Shown here piece by piece: positions 36,600-43,870 of a stretch of DNA of 64,000 bases. The translations under genes and the position numbers were made by a program. The DNA is taken from assembly GCF_003751785.1 (NCBI RefSeq), contig NZ_RKIE01000002.1, positions 620,001 through 684,000 of the forward strand, given 5' to 3'. Position 1 is the stretch's first letter. The number at the start of each line of letters is the position of its first letter. Source of the DNA: Frigoribacterium sp. PhB160. GTDB taxonomy: Bacteria; Actinomycetota; Actinomycetes; Actinomycetales; Microbacteriaceae. The notes under the pieces are model-generated. The model made no database searches. It was not told the DNA's origin and was given only the letters and a program-made list of their open reading frames with translations.

Positions 36600-36690
36600 C
36601 GAGGGCGGGTCTCCGTGCGCGAGGGCGGGTCTTCGTGCCCGAGGGCGGGCCCGTCCCGACCCGCCCTCGGCCACGAAGACCCGCCCTCGA
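36600..36690. repeat. Nested GAGGGCGGGTC direct and inverted repeats
   Basis: Three direct copies of CGAGGGCGGG start at 36600, 36620 and 36640. CGAGGGCGGGTCTTCGTG (36620-36637) pairs perfectly over 18 bp with CACGAAGACCCGCCCTCG (36672-36689), and inside it CGAGGGCGGG (36640-36649) pairs with CCCGCCCTCG (36660-36669). The result is a long double hairpin. A GACCCGCCCTCGG copy recurs at the hairpin near 50500, so the unit is dispersed. Confidence 0.85.
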
Positions 36691-36881
36691 CCGTGTCGGA
36701 AGGGCGCAGGCGTGGGCGCACGGGCTGGGACGGTCGGGGGTCAGGCGGCAGGAGGCGCGGTGGATGCGCCGTGCTCGCGGCCACGCAGGCGTCGCACGGC
36801 CCCGCGGGCCCAGCGTCCGACGCCCCTCGCGCACGACCCGTCCTCGCGCGACTCGTCGCCGGTGTCCGGGAACGACGAAAG
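36691..36881. other. Intergenic stretch without recognisable gene
   Basis: The gap between the metallopeptidase start and tRNA-His is about 350 nt. Apart from the repeats at 36600-36690 and the tRNA terminator, this stretch holds only a single GGAGGCGCGG word (about 36751) and short GC-rich inverted segments. No frame has family-like content. Confidence 0.6.
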
Positions 36882-36903
36882 CTCCTCCCCGTGAGGGGAG
36901 GAA
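36882..36903 (-). terminator. Probable terminator of tRNA-His
   Basis: On the minus strand, CCTCCCC, loop TCAC and GGGGAGG form a tight stem that is followed by AGCTTTCG, about 10 nt downstream of the tRNA-His 3' end. Confidence 0.65.
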
Positions 36904-36912
36904 CTTCATCAG

Positions 36913-36986
36913 GGTGAGTAACGGGGCTTGAACCCGCGGCCTCCTAGACCACAACCAGGCGCTCTACCAGCTGAGCTATACCCACC
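36913..36986 (-). tRNA. tRNA-His (GTG)
   Basis: Read on the minus strand, the acceptor GTGGGTA pairs with TACTCAC. A D-arm GCTC..GAGC follows, then an anticodon loop TTGTGGT with anticodon GTG, and a T-arm GCGGG-TTCAAGC-CCCGT. The extra G at -1 and C73, the identity elements of tRNA-His, are both encoded. CCA is not encoded. Confidence 0.95.
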
Positions 36987-37025
36987 ATGTGCGACCGCCA
37001 GAGCGATCGCAACGAGAAGACTCTA

Positions 37026-37646
37026 CTACAGCCGCGAGGCCCATTCGTCCACGACGGCCTTCGAGATCGCCTGGACGTCGTCGGTGGTCGGACCCGGGTC
37101 GGCGACGAAGCCCGCCCGTCGGTAGTACTCGAGCTCGCGGATCGACTCGAGGATGTCGGCGAGGGCGCGGTGCCCGCCGTTCTTCTGCGGGGCGTTGAAG
37201 TAGACGCGGGGGAACCAACGGCGGGCGAGTTCCTTGATCGACGACACGTCGACGCTGCGGTAGTGCAGGTGGCCGTCGACCCGCGGCATGTACTTCGCGA
37301 GGAAGGCCCGGTCGGTGCCGATCGTGTTGCCGGCGAGAGGGGCGTGCTGCTCGGTCGGCACGAACTTCAGGATGTACTCGAGCACCTCGTACTCGGCCTC
37401 GGCGAGGCTGACCCCGTTCGGGATCTCGTCGAGCAGGCCCGACGACGTGTGCATCTCGGTCACGAACTCGCCCATGTTGTCGAGCGCCGACCGGTCGGGG
37501 TTGATGACGATGCTGAAGCCCGGGTGCACCGGCTTCAGGTCGAAGTCGGTGATGACGACCGCCACCTCGACGAGTTCGTCGACGGCGATGTCGAGCCCGG
37601 TCATCTCGCAGTCGATCCAGACCAGACGGTCGTTGGTTGAAGCCAT
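37026..37646 (-). CDS. orn: Oligoribonuclease
   Basis: The protein has 206 residues. It is a DEDDh 3'-5' exonuclease that degrades 2-5-mer RNAs and linear dinucleotides such as pGpG. Exo I is VWIDCEMTGLD, Exo II contains GNTIGTDRAFL, and Exo III has GGHRALADILESI with the final His and Asp. The length is typical. TAGAGT at 37653-37658 (minus strand) lies 6 nt before the ATG, so the mRNA is probably leaderless. It lies just upstream of tRNA-His on the same strand; shared transcription is possible. Confidence 0.97.
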   Translation of the reverse strand: MASTNDRLVWIDCEMTGLDIAVDELVEVAVVITDFDLKPVHPGFSIVINPDRSALDNMGEFVTEMHTSSGLLDEIPNGVSLAEAEYEVLEYILKFVPTEQHAPLAGNTIGTDRAFLAKYMPRVDGHLHYRSVDVSSIKELARRWFPRVYFNAPQKNGGHRALADILESIRELEYYRRAGFVADPGPTTDDVQAISKAVVDEWASRL

Positions 37647-37698
37647 GTCGCCACTCTAGACCGGCCCGCCGACACTGCCGGTCGAGCGGACCGGTCGC

Positions 37699-38982
37699 CT
37701 ACGCGACCTCGCCGGCCGAGATCGCCTCGGCCTCGACGCGCGCGCCCTCGGGGCCGTCGTCGACGCGCCGCAGGGCCCGGCGGCCGAGGACGACCACCAG
37801 CAGGCCGACCGTGACGCTGGCAGCGGCGAACACGTACGCGGCGCTCGGCGAGATGAGGTCGGCGAGCAGCGTCGCCGCGGGCGGGGCCACGGCGCCGCCG
37901 ATGAAGCGCACCGCGGAGTACGCGCTCGAGGCGACCGAGCGCGGCAGGTCCGTCGCCTCCATGACGCACTCGGTGAGGACGGTGTTGAGCACGCCGAGCA
38001 CGAGGCCGCCGACGACGACGCACGCGACGAGCGCGGCGGGCGTGCCGACGACGAGAGCCGCGGCGAGCAGGTCGAGGGCGAGCAACGGCAGCGCGATCCG
38101 CAGCACGGTGGTGCGCTTGAGGCGCGCGGTGAGCAGCGGGGCCACCCACACCGACGTGATCGCGAGGCCGAGCCCCCAGCCGAAGAAGGTGAGCCCGATG
38201 CCCATCGCGCCGAAGCCCAACGGGTACGGCGTGTACGCCAGCAGGACGAAGAAGCCGATGTTGTAGAAGAGGGCCGTCGCCGCGAGGGTGCCGAGGGCCG
38301 GCACGGCCAGGGCGCGGAACGGCGCCGAGAGCGGCGTCGGCGTCGGCTTCTCGGTCGCGCCCCCCTTGAGGAAGAGCACGATGGCGACGAACGCGATCGC
38401 CATGAGCGTCGTCACCCCGAAGAACGGCCCGCGCCAGCTGACCGAGCCGAGCAGCCCGCCGATCAGCGGTCCGATCGCGATGCCGAGCCCGAGCGCCGCC
38501 TCGTACAGGATGATCGCGGAGGCGGTGCCCCCGGAGGCGGCGCCCACGATCGTCGCGAGGGCGGTCGAGATGAAGAGGGCGTTGCCGAGGCCCCATCCGG
38601 CACGGAAGCCGATGACCGACCACACGTCGCCGCTGGTCGCCGCGAGGAGGGCGAAGACGACGATGAGGGCGAGGCCGATGAGCAACGTCTTCTTGGCGCC
38701 GAGCCGGCTCGAGACCCAGCTCGTGAAGAACATGGCGACGCCGGTGACGGCCAGGTAGCTCGTGAACAGCAGCTCGGTCTGGGTCGGGCTCGCCTTCAGC
38801 GACTCGGCGATGGCGGGCAGGATCGGATCGACGAGGCCGATGCCCATGAAGGCGACGACGCAGGCGAAGGCGATGGCCCAGACGGCCGTCGGCTGCTCGA
38901 GCATGCGGGGCTTGCGGGTCGTCCCGGCGCTGCCGCCCGCCCCGGGATCTCCGGCCGCGCCCGGGCGTGCCGCGGCGCTCAC
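37699..38982 (-). CDS. MFS transporter (drug efflux type)
   Basis: The protein has 427 residues. GTG 38982 overlaps the stop of the MarR gene (GTGA), so the pair is translationally coupled. Twelve hydrophobic segments are visible, beginning AVWAIAFACVVAFMGIGLVDPILPAIAESL, with the motif-A-like loop SRLGAKKTLLIG between TM2 and TM3 and a motif C-like stretch ALGLGIAIGPLIGG in TM5, the mark of antiporters. It probably exports a toxic compound sensed by the MarR protein. The substrate is unknown. The tail is acidic. Confidence 0.9.
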   Translation of the reverse strand: MSAAARPGAAGDPGAGGSAGTTRKPRMLEQPTAVWAIAFACVVAFMGIGLVDPILPAIAESLKASPTQTELLFTSYLAVTGVAMFFTSWVSSRLGAKKTLLIGLALIVVFALLAATSGDVWSVIGFRAGWGLGNALFISTALATIVGAASGGTASAIILYEAALGLGIAIGPLIGGLLGSVSWRGPFFGVTTLMAIAFVAIVLFLKGGATEKPTPTPLSAPFRALAVPALGTLAATALFYNIGFFVLLAYTPYPLGFGAMGIGLTFFGWGLGLAITSVWVAPLLTARLKRTTVLRIALPLLALDLLAAALVVGTPAALVACVVVGGLVLGVLNTVLTECVMEATDLPRSVASSAYSAVRFIGGAVAPPAATLLADLISPSAAYVFAAASVTVGLLVVVLGRRALRRVDDGPEGARVEAEAISAGEVA

Positions 38983-39434
38983 GCCGTCACCGCCTCGGCG
39001 TCGAGGCGCGACTCGGTGCCGACGCGGGCGGCGAGCAGCTGAGCCGCGTGGTCGAGGGCCGCCCACTCGCCCTCGTCGAGGTCGTCGAAGAGATGGCCGA
39101 GGGCGTCCGCGAGCTGGCCGCGCCACTCGAGCAGAGCCGCCGTGCCCTTCTCCGTCACCGCGATCAGCCAGGCGCGCGAGTCGTCGACGTCCGCGATGCG
39201 GTAGACGAGTTCGTCCTCAGCGAGGTTCTGGACGAGGCGCGTCATGGTCGGCTGGCTGACGCGGCTCGCCCGGGCGAGCTCGCCGATGCGCAGGCTGCCG
39301 TCGGTCGTCAGGATCGACAGCGTGCGCCAGACGGCGGGGGAGGTGGTGCGGCCGGTCTCCTGCGCGGCGATCCGCGTCAGGCGATGGGTCGACGACAGGA
39401 GGGAATCGAGGATGTCCGTCGGCGAAGAAGTCAT
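38979..39434 (-). CDS. MarR family transcriptional regulator
   Basis: The protein has 151 residues. ATG 39434 is preferred because a perfect TATGAT -10 box (39442-39447, minus strand) stands 7 nt before it, as in other leaderless genes here; ATGs at 39443 and 39446 would add only MMAT-type residues. The winged helix reads LRIGELARASRVSQPTMTRLVQNLAEDELVYRIADVDDSRAWLIAVTEKG, with the DxRxxxI/V wing typical of MarR. It is coupled to the MFS exporter and probably represses the pair through the palindromes at 39445-39472. Confidence 0.93.
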   Translation of the reverse strand: MTSSPTDILDSLLSSTHRLTRIAAQETGRTTSPAVWRTLSILTTDGSLRIGELARASRVSQPTMTRLVQNLAEDELVYRIADVDDSRAWLIAVTEKGTAALLEWRGQLADALGHLFDDLDEGEWAALDHAAQLLAARVGTESRLDAEAVTA

Positions 39435-39444
39435 GGTGGCCATC

Positions 39445-39472
39445 ATATAGCTCAGCTATATAGCTTGGCTAT
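39445..39472 (-). promoter_or_regulatory. MarR operator: overlapping palindromes over the promoter
   Basis: ATATAGCT-C-AGCTATAT (39445-39461) is a perfect 8-bp-arm palindrome. It overlaps AGCTATATAGCT (39454-39465), itself fully palindromic, and ATAGC-TTG-GCTAT (39460-39472). The AT-rich block stands out strongly from its surroundings and overlaps the -10 box of the MarR gene. Autorepression by the MarR dimer is the natural reading. Confidence 0.8.
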
Positions 39473-39562
39473 GCATCACGCCCGTGCGGATGCACGCCCG
39501 GGCGGGACGGTGGGCGGGTCGATCCTGGACGCGGGATGCGCGCCGCCTGGTAGAACGGCCCC

Positions 39563-39847
39563 ATGACAGACAGCAAGCCCACCGTGGCCGAGGGATCCGA
39601 GTACGTCGTCTTCTTCGAGGGCGGCCCGAGCGACGGCCGCACCGACACCCGTGTCAGCACGAACGGGTCGTACGACGAGGAGATCGTCGACTACGTCCTC
39701 ATCGAGGGCATCGAGACGGGCTTCGTCTACACCGCCGGCGAGGCGAAGATGAACGGCGAGCAGCTGCAGGTGCACTACTCGCTCGACGTCAAGGACAGCG
39801 ACCCGGTCGACGACCCGGAGGACCGCAACGACGACCTCGACACCTGA
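39563..39847 (+). CDS. Small acidic hypothetical protein
   Basis: The protein has 94 residues. TAGAAC (39551-39556) lies 6 nt before the ATG. It contains EGSEYVVFFEGGPSDGRTDTRV, then VDYVLIEGIETGFVYTAGEAK and an Asp-rich tail (DPVDDPEDRNDDLDT). It resembles conserved short proteins of Microbacteriaceae with no assigned function. It has no membrane segment, cysteines or known motif. Confidence 0.75.
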   Translation: MTDSKPTVAEGSEYVVFFEGGPSDGRTDTRVSTNGSYDEEIVDYVLIEGIETGFVYTAGEAKMNGEQLQVHYSLDVKDSDPVDDPEDRNDDLDT

Positions 39848-39882
39848 GGCCGGACGACGGCTCGCCCGCGGGTGAGCCGGCC

Positions 39883-39922
39883 ACGAGGAGGCGCGGGGGA
39901 ACATCCACCCGCGCCTCCTCGT
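39883..39922. terminator. Perfect 15-bp hairpin of the GGAGGCGCGG family
   Basis: ACGAGGAGGCGCGGG (39883-39897) and CCCGCGCCTCCTCGT (39908-39922) are perfect inverted repeats with a 10-nt loop. It ends the acidic hypothetical gene 36 nt after its stop and lies 12 nt before the thioredoxin-like start. Confidence 0.85.
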
Positions 39923-39933
39923 TGTCCTAGGGC

Positions 39934-40194
39934 ATGAAGCTCGAGCTGTACACGTCCGCCTTCTGCGGACCCTGCCACGCGGCCCGCGCCGTCGTGGCCG
40001 AGGCCGAGGCGCTGCTGCCGGGTCTCGACGTGGTCGTGGCCGACGTCGCCCTCCAGCCCGGGCCCGCCGAGGCCCGCGGCGTCACCAGCACCCCGACGAT
40101 CGTGGTCGTCGGGCCGGACGGGGACGCGGTGTTCCGCTCGGCCGGCGTGCCTCGCCTCGACCAGCTCCTCGGAGCCCTGGCGCTCGCCGTCTGA
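39934..40194 (+). CDS. Thioredoxin family protein, minimal
   Basis: The protein has 86 residues. The fold is short, like glutaredoxin or the minimal thioredoxins: MKLELYTSAFCGPC with CGPC at residues 11-14, the cis-Pro segment TSTPTIVVVGPDG, and a terminal helix. It is a cytoplasmic dithiol/disulphide protein with an unknown partner. No Shine-Dalgarno is evident; the start is fixed by the family's N-terminal strand. tRNA-Arg follows 49 nt downstream. Confidence 0.88.
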   Translation: MKLELYTSAFCGPCHAARAVVAEAEALLPGLDVVVADVALQPGPAEARGVTSTPTIVVVGPDGDAVFRSAGVPRLDQLLGALALAV

Positions 40195-40243
40195 CGGCGG
40201 AGGCTCCCCGCGACGCGAGGGCCGCACGCTATCGTTGCGGGAC

Positions 40244-40316
40244 GCCCTCGTAGCTCAGCGGATAGAGCAGGAGCCTTCTAATCTCTTGGTCGCAGGTTCG
40301 ATTCCTGCCGAGGGCA
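40244..40316 (+). tRNA. tRNA-Arg (TCT)
   Basis: The acceptor GCCCTCG pairs with CGAGGGC. The D-arm is GCTC-AGCGGATA-GAGC, the anticodon loop CTTCTAA has anticodon TCT, and the T-arm is GCAGG-TTCGATT-CCTGC; the discriminator is A. TATCGT at 40230-40235 is a likely -10 box. CCA is only partly encoded (ACC then G). The 3' half is repeated 63 nt downstream. Confidence 0.95.
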
Positions 40317-40337
40317 CCGACGACGATCCACGTGGTG

Positions 40338-40382
40338 CTTCTCATCTCTTGGTCGCAGGTTCGATTCCTGCCGAGGGCACCG
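40338..40382 (+). repeat. Duplicate of the tRNA-Arg 3' half (att-like)
   Basis: Forty-five bases from the anticodon loop through the acceptor end plus ACCG repeat 40275-40319 with a single mismatch (A to C in the loop). The 5' half of the tRNA is not duplicated. Such 3'-end copies are what tRNA-targeted integrases leave as attL/attR, but here only 18 nt separate the copies and no integrase is near. Confidence 0.9.
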
Positions 40383-40383
40383 C

Positions 40384-41247
40384 TCAGTCGTCGCGGGCGT
40401 CCGGGCTCGTGCGGCGACGCACCTGGTGCGCGCTGACCGGCTGGCCGTAGGTCTGGTCGTCGTCCGAGCCGTCGTCGGCGGACGGTCGGGCGCTCGTCAC
40501 GGGCAGGGCCCGCGCCTCACGCGGGTCGGTCGGACGGTCGTCGACGGTCGTCGAGGGCGCGGCGCTCGGCGCGGCCGGCGACACCGGGGCCGGGTCGGCC
40601 AGTCGGACGGCCGGCGCGGACTCCGCAGGTCGGAACGCGTCGTGCGACATCGGAGCAGGAGCGGGCCGCTCCGGCGCGGCACGCGGCGTCGCGGGCTCCG
40701 TCGGGGCCGTCCAGTCGCGCGGGCGTTCGTTCGGCGTCGACGCCGTCTCGGCCTCCTCGTGCCTCCAGCGTTCGAGGTCGGTCTTGAAGAGCTTCTTCGC
40801 CTTCGACGGTCGGTGCTGCCAGTCGATCAGTCGGTCGCGGAAGTCGGCGAGCGACTGCTCGGCCTGGAAGCTGAAGCTGACGCTGTCGCGCTTGATGTCG
40901 GCGAGCTCGTGCTCGGCCCAGTTCGCGGCGAGCCCCGACCCGGCGATCGGCAGCAGCCGCAGCCGCACCGAGCTCTCGTGGGCGAGGTGATCGACGTAGG
41001 TGCGTTCCTCCGCGCCGAGCGAGCTCCAGACCGACGCCTTGCGAGCGGCGGAGACGATGCCGGCGACGGCGGCCGAGCGGGCCTCGTCGTCGTGCAGGCG
41101 GACGACCCGGCGGAGGGCCGCGCGACCGATCAGGGCCGCGACGACGCCGGCGACGACGATCGCCGCGAACGGCACGACGGCGCCGGAGACGATCCGCCAC
41201 CCCTCGTCGGACGAGATCCAGTCCATGACCCTGTTCCACCACTGCAT
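40384..41247 (-). CDS. Hypothetical protein with N-terminal membrane helix and Pro/Ala-rich tail
   Basis: The protein has 287 residues. TAGTGT (rev. complement of 41255-41260) lies 7 nt before the ATG. One membrane segment (about residues 20-42, VSGAVVPFAAIVVAGVVAALIG) is followed by an Arg-rich helical domain of about 120 residues (LHDDEARSAAVAGIVSAARKASV onwards) with no recognised motif, then about 110 disordered residues rich in Pro, Ala, Ser and Asp. It is an actinobacterial conserved hypothetical in appearance. The stop lies one base after the duplicated tRNA-Arg fragment, so any insertion scar did not disrupt it. Confidence 0.8.
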   Translation of the reverse strand: MQWWNRVMDWISSDEGWRIVSGAVVPFAAIVVAGVVAALIGRAALRRVVRLHDDEARSAAVAGIVSAARKASVWSSLGAEERTYVDHLAHESSVRLRLLPIAGSGLAANWAEHELADIKRDSVSFSFQAEQSLADFRDRLIDWQHRPSKAKKLFKTDLERWRHEEAETASTPNERPRDWTAPTEPATPRAAPERPAPAPMSHDAFRPAESAPAVRLADPAPVSPAAPSAAPSTTVDDRPTDPREARALPVTSARPSADDGSDDDQTYGQPVSAHQVRRRTSPDARDD

Positions 41248-41358
41248 GGCGCGAACACTACAGCCGAGGTCGAAGGTTGGATCCGCACCCGGCGGGCGTG
41301 CTGCCGGACGTCGCGGCGCCCGCGAACTGCGAGCTCCGCCGTCACGCCGCCCCGCTGA

Positions 41359-41679
41359 TCACGCGAACCGGAAGCAGTCCGTGGCGTCGCCGCGGCTCCA
41401 GAAGTCGCCGATCTCGACGAAGCGGCGCTGCCGAGCGATGAACCGCTTGGCCCGGAACCGGTCGCCCTGGGGGTCGTCGTGCCGCTCGACGTAGCCGAGC
41501 ACCTCGCCGTTCGCCCTGGTGACGCGGGCCAGGTCGTCACGGACCTGGACGATGCGCAGGCCGCCGCGTGCCTCGCGGAGAGGTGCGCCGTGGTCGACCG
41601 GGTCGGGGAGGACCGCGACGGGGGAGCCGAGGCTCGAGAGGCCGCGGACGGGCGCTGGGGAGAGGACGGTGCTGGTCAT
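41359..41679 (-). CDS. Hypothetical protein, 106 aa
   Basis: A clear Shine-Dalgarno (AGGAGCACCTC) precedes the ATG at 41679. The first 30 residues are variable, and the rest (LRIVQVRDDLARVTRANGEVLGYVER and FRAKRFIARQRRFVEIGDFW) looks like a small compact beta-rich domain that ends DCFRFA. It is rich in Arg and Asp, with one Cys. No function is recognised; it may be a small stress or nucleic-acid-associated protein, but nothing shows this. Confidence 0.7.
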   Translation of the reverse strand: MTSTVLSPAPVRGLSSLGSPVAVLPDPVDHGAPLREARGGLRIVQVRDDLARVTRANGEVLGYVERHDDPQGDRFRAKRFIARQRRFVEIGDFWSRGDATDCFRFA

Positions 41680-41807
41680 GAGGTGCTCCTGAGGTCATCC
41701 GGCCGATGCTGTCGAGAACACCTCGGACGCTACGGGCGACCACCGACATCGGAGGACGACCCCAGGAGCGTCGTCGGCCGGGCCGACGACGGGTCAGGAC
41801 CGGGGCG

Positions 41808-42827
41808 TCAGCGCCCCGTGCCGTCGACGGCCAGGGGCTCGATCGCCGCCAGCTCGTCGTCCGACAGCTCCGCGCCGTGCAGCGCGTCGAGGCTGTCGTC
41901 GAGCTGCGCGACCGACGACGCGCCGATGAGGGCGCTCGTCACGGCCGGCTGCCGCAGCACCCAGGTGAGGGCGAGCTGGGCGAGCGACTGGCCCCGCGCC
42001 TCCGCGATGCCGTTCAGTCCTCGGACGCGCTCGAGGTAGGTCTCGCTGAGGGCGTCCTCGGTGAACCAGCGGCCCTCGGCCGCGCGAGAGCCCGCCGGGG
42101 CCTTGCCCGACAGGTAGCGGCCGGTGAGCAGGCCCCCGGCGAGCGGCGAGAAGACGATCGAGCCGACCCCGTTGTCGAGGAGCGTCTCGAAGAGGCCGCG
42201 CTCGGGCGCGCGGTCGAACATGTTGTAGCGCGGCTGGTGGATGAGCAGCGGCACGCCCTCGTCGGCGAGGGCGTCGATGGCGGCCTGGGTCTGCTCGGGG
42301 CCGTAGTTCGAGATGCCGGCGTAGAGCGCCTTGCCCTGGTGCACGGCGGTGGCGAGGGCGCCCATCGTCTCCTCGATCGGCGTCTCGGGGTCCGGGCGGT
42401 GCGAGTAGAAGACGTCGACGTAGTCGAGGCCCATGCGGTCGAGGCTCGCCTCGAGGGAGTTGAGCAGGTACTTGCGCGAGCCGCCGTCGCCGTAGGGTCC
42501 GGGGCGCATGTCGTAGCCGGCCTTCGACGACACGACGAGCTCGTCGCGGTACGGCGCGAGGTTCGCGGCGACGATGCGGCCGAACTGCTCCTCCGCCGAG
42601 CCGTAGGGCGGGCCGTAGTTGTTGGCGAGGTCGAAGTGCGTGACGCCGCGGTCGAAGGCGCGGAGGACGATGTCGCGCTGCGTCTCGAGGGCCCGGTCGG
42701 TGCCGAAGTTGTTCCAGAGGCCGAGCGAGATCCGCGGGAGCTTGAGGCCGCTGCGGCCGGTGCGGACGTAGTCGAGCTTCGAGTACCGTGCGTCGTCGGC
42801 GACGTAGGGGGTGAAGGGGGATCTCAT
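41808..42827 (-). CDS. Aldo/keto reductase (YghZ/L-glyceraldehyde 3-phosphate reductase type)
   Basis: The protein has 339 residues. TAGGGT (rev. complement of 42835-42840) lies 7 nt before the ATG. Features are GLWNNFGTD near residue 37, the tetrad Asp/Tyr in FDLANNYGPPYGSAEE, Lys in VVSSKAGYDM, His in VFYSHRPDPETP, and the cofactor motif SALIGASSVAQLDD. The RPGPYGDGGSRKYLLNSLEASL segment is diagnostic of the E. coli YghZ/GPR group, which reduces L-glyceraldehyde 3-phosphate and methylglyoxal. It diverges from msrA, which suggests a carbonyl/oxidative stress theme. Confidence 0.92.
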   Translation of the reverse strand: MRSPFTPYVADDARYSKLDYVRTGRSGLKLPRISLGLWNNFGTDRALETQRDIVLRAFDRGVTHFDLANNYGPPYGSAEEQFGRIVAANLAPYRDELVVSSKAGYDMRPGPYGDGGSRKYLLNSLEASLDRMGLDYVDVFYSHRPDPETPIEETMGALATAVHQGKALYAGISNYGPEQTQAAIDALADEGVPLLIHQPRYNMFDRAPERGLFETLLDNGVGSIVFSPLAGGLLTGRYLSGKAPAGSRAAEGRWFTEDALSETYLERVRGLNGIAEARGQSLAQLALTWVLRQPAVTSALIGASSVAQLDDSLDALHGAELSDDELAAIEPLAVDGTGR

Positions 42828-42944
42828 GGTGCCCACCCTAGGGCTCGCCCACGGTCCGCTGACCGCCGCCGCACCCCGACTGCACGGCAGCCTCCCAGCC
42901 TGCGCGGCACGGTCGGGCACGACCGGGGAGTACCGTCCCGGGAC

Positions 42945-43472
42945 ATGACCACGTTCGTGCTCGCCGGCGGCTGCTTCTGGTGCCTCGACGCGGTCTTCCG
43001 GTCGCTCGACGGGGTCACGCACGTCGAGTCGGGCTACGTCGGCGGCGACGACCCGCACCCGACCTCCGCGTCGGTCGCCACGGGCGCGACGGGCCACGCC
43101 GAGGCGGTGAGGGTGACGTTCGACCCCGAGGTCGTGCCGTCCGACGTCGTCCTCGACGTCTACTTCGCCGTCCACGACCCGCGGCAGCTCGACCGGCAGG
43201 GCGCCGACGTCGGCACCCAGTACCGCTCCGCCCTGTTCCCCGCCGACGACGAGCAGCGGGCCGACTTCGCCCGGGCCGTCGCCCGCGCGTCCGCGACCTG
43301 GGAGGGCGAGGTGGTCACGACCCTCGAGCCGCTCGGCCCCTGGCACCCCGCCGACGAGGCCGACCAGGACTTCGCGGCGAAGAACCCGGGCCAGGGCTAC
43401 TGCGCGGCGGTCGTCTCGCCCGAGGTCGCCAAGGTCCGACGCTCGTTCGCCCGGTGGGCGGCGGCGTCCTGA
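42945..43472 (+). CDS. msrA: Peptide-methionine (S)-S-oxide reductase
   Basis: The protein has 175 residues. It repairs methionine S-sulfoxide with thioredoxin-type reductants. The catalytic GGCFWC motif is at residues 8-13 (nucleophile Cys10), with GYVGG and the downstream GTQYRSALF segment; a C-terminal Cys in GQGYCAAVV can act as resolving residue. TACCGT at 42931-42936 lies 8 nt before the ATG, so the transcript may be leaderless; in-frame upstream codons overlap the divergent reductase promoter. Confidence 0.96.
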   Translation: MTTFVLAGGCFWCLDAVFRSLDGVTHVESGYVGGDDPHPTSASVATGATGHAEAVRVTFDPEVVPSDVVLDVYFAVHDPRQLDRQGADVGTQYRSALFPADDEQRADFARAVARASATWEGEVVTTLEPLGPWHPADEADQDFAAKNPGQGYCAAVVSPEVAKVRRSFARWAAAS

Positions 43473-43527
43473 GTCGTCCCCGTCGCGACCGCGGCGGGGC
43501 CCCCGAAGAGGAGAGAGGTGCTCGACG

Positions 43528-43773
43528 ATGAGCGACCACATGACCCGAGACCGGGCGGGCTCCGCCGCCCCCGAGCTGACCGGCCAGTCGTGGCTGGCGG
43601 TCGGCCCCGCCGGTGCCGTCGGCACCGTCCACCGCACCGCCGGCGGCTTCGCCGTGAGGCTGGCCGGACGCGACGAGTTCAGCGGCGAGTACCCCACGCT
43701 GTCGGTGGCCAAGAGCGCGCTGTTCGCCGCCCTCGGCCCGGGGGCCGAGTACCCCGACTTCCGCGAGCACTGA
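43528..43773 (+). CDS. Small hypothetical protein, 81 aa
   Basis: The ATG at 43528 has GAGAGAGG about 9-16 nt upstream. The conserved-looking core is GQSWLAVGPAGAVGTVHRTAGGFAVRL then YPTLSVAKSALFAALGPGAEYPDF, a possible small alpha/beta domain. It is found 55 nt downstream of msrA and may be cotranscribed with it. There is no known family motif, membrane segment or cysteine. Confidence 0.72.
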   Translation: MSDHMTRDRAGSAAPELTGQSWLAVGPAGAVGTVHRTAGGFAVRLAGRDEFSGEYPTLSVAKSALFAALGPGAEYPDFREH

Positions 43774-43797
43774 GCAGGTCGTCCCTCCCCGGACGTC

Positions 43798-43836
43798 GAC
43801 GGCCCCGTGTCCTCCACCCGGAGGCGCGGGGCCGTC
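43798..43836 (+). terminator. Hairpin after the 81-aa gene
   Basis: GACGGCCCCG (43798-43807) pairs perfectly with CGGGGCCGTC (43827-43836), and an inner CCTCC/GGAGG pairing shortens the loop. It contains a GGAGGCGCGG word. It separates this gene from ssb. Confidence 0.75.
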
Positions 43837-43870
43837 CCGCGCACCGGCGCCGCCTCGCCAGACTCCCGGC

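Noticed and set aside
36562-36930. Upstream extension of the metallopeptidase to a start near 36954
   Set aside because: The extension reads through the inverted repeat and the tRNA-His terminator and is Arg/Pro-rich without family similarity.
40235-40450. A 71-residue frame over tRNA-Arg with repeated LLVAGSIPAEGT
   Set aside because: The repeat in the protein simply reflects the duplicated tRNA 3' half; it is not a gene.
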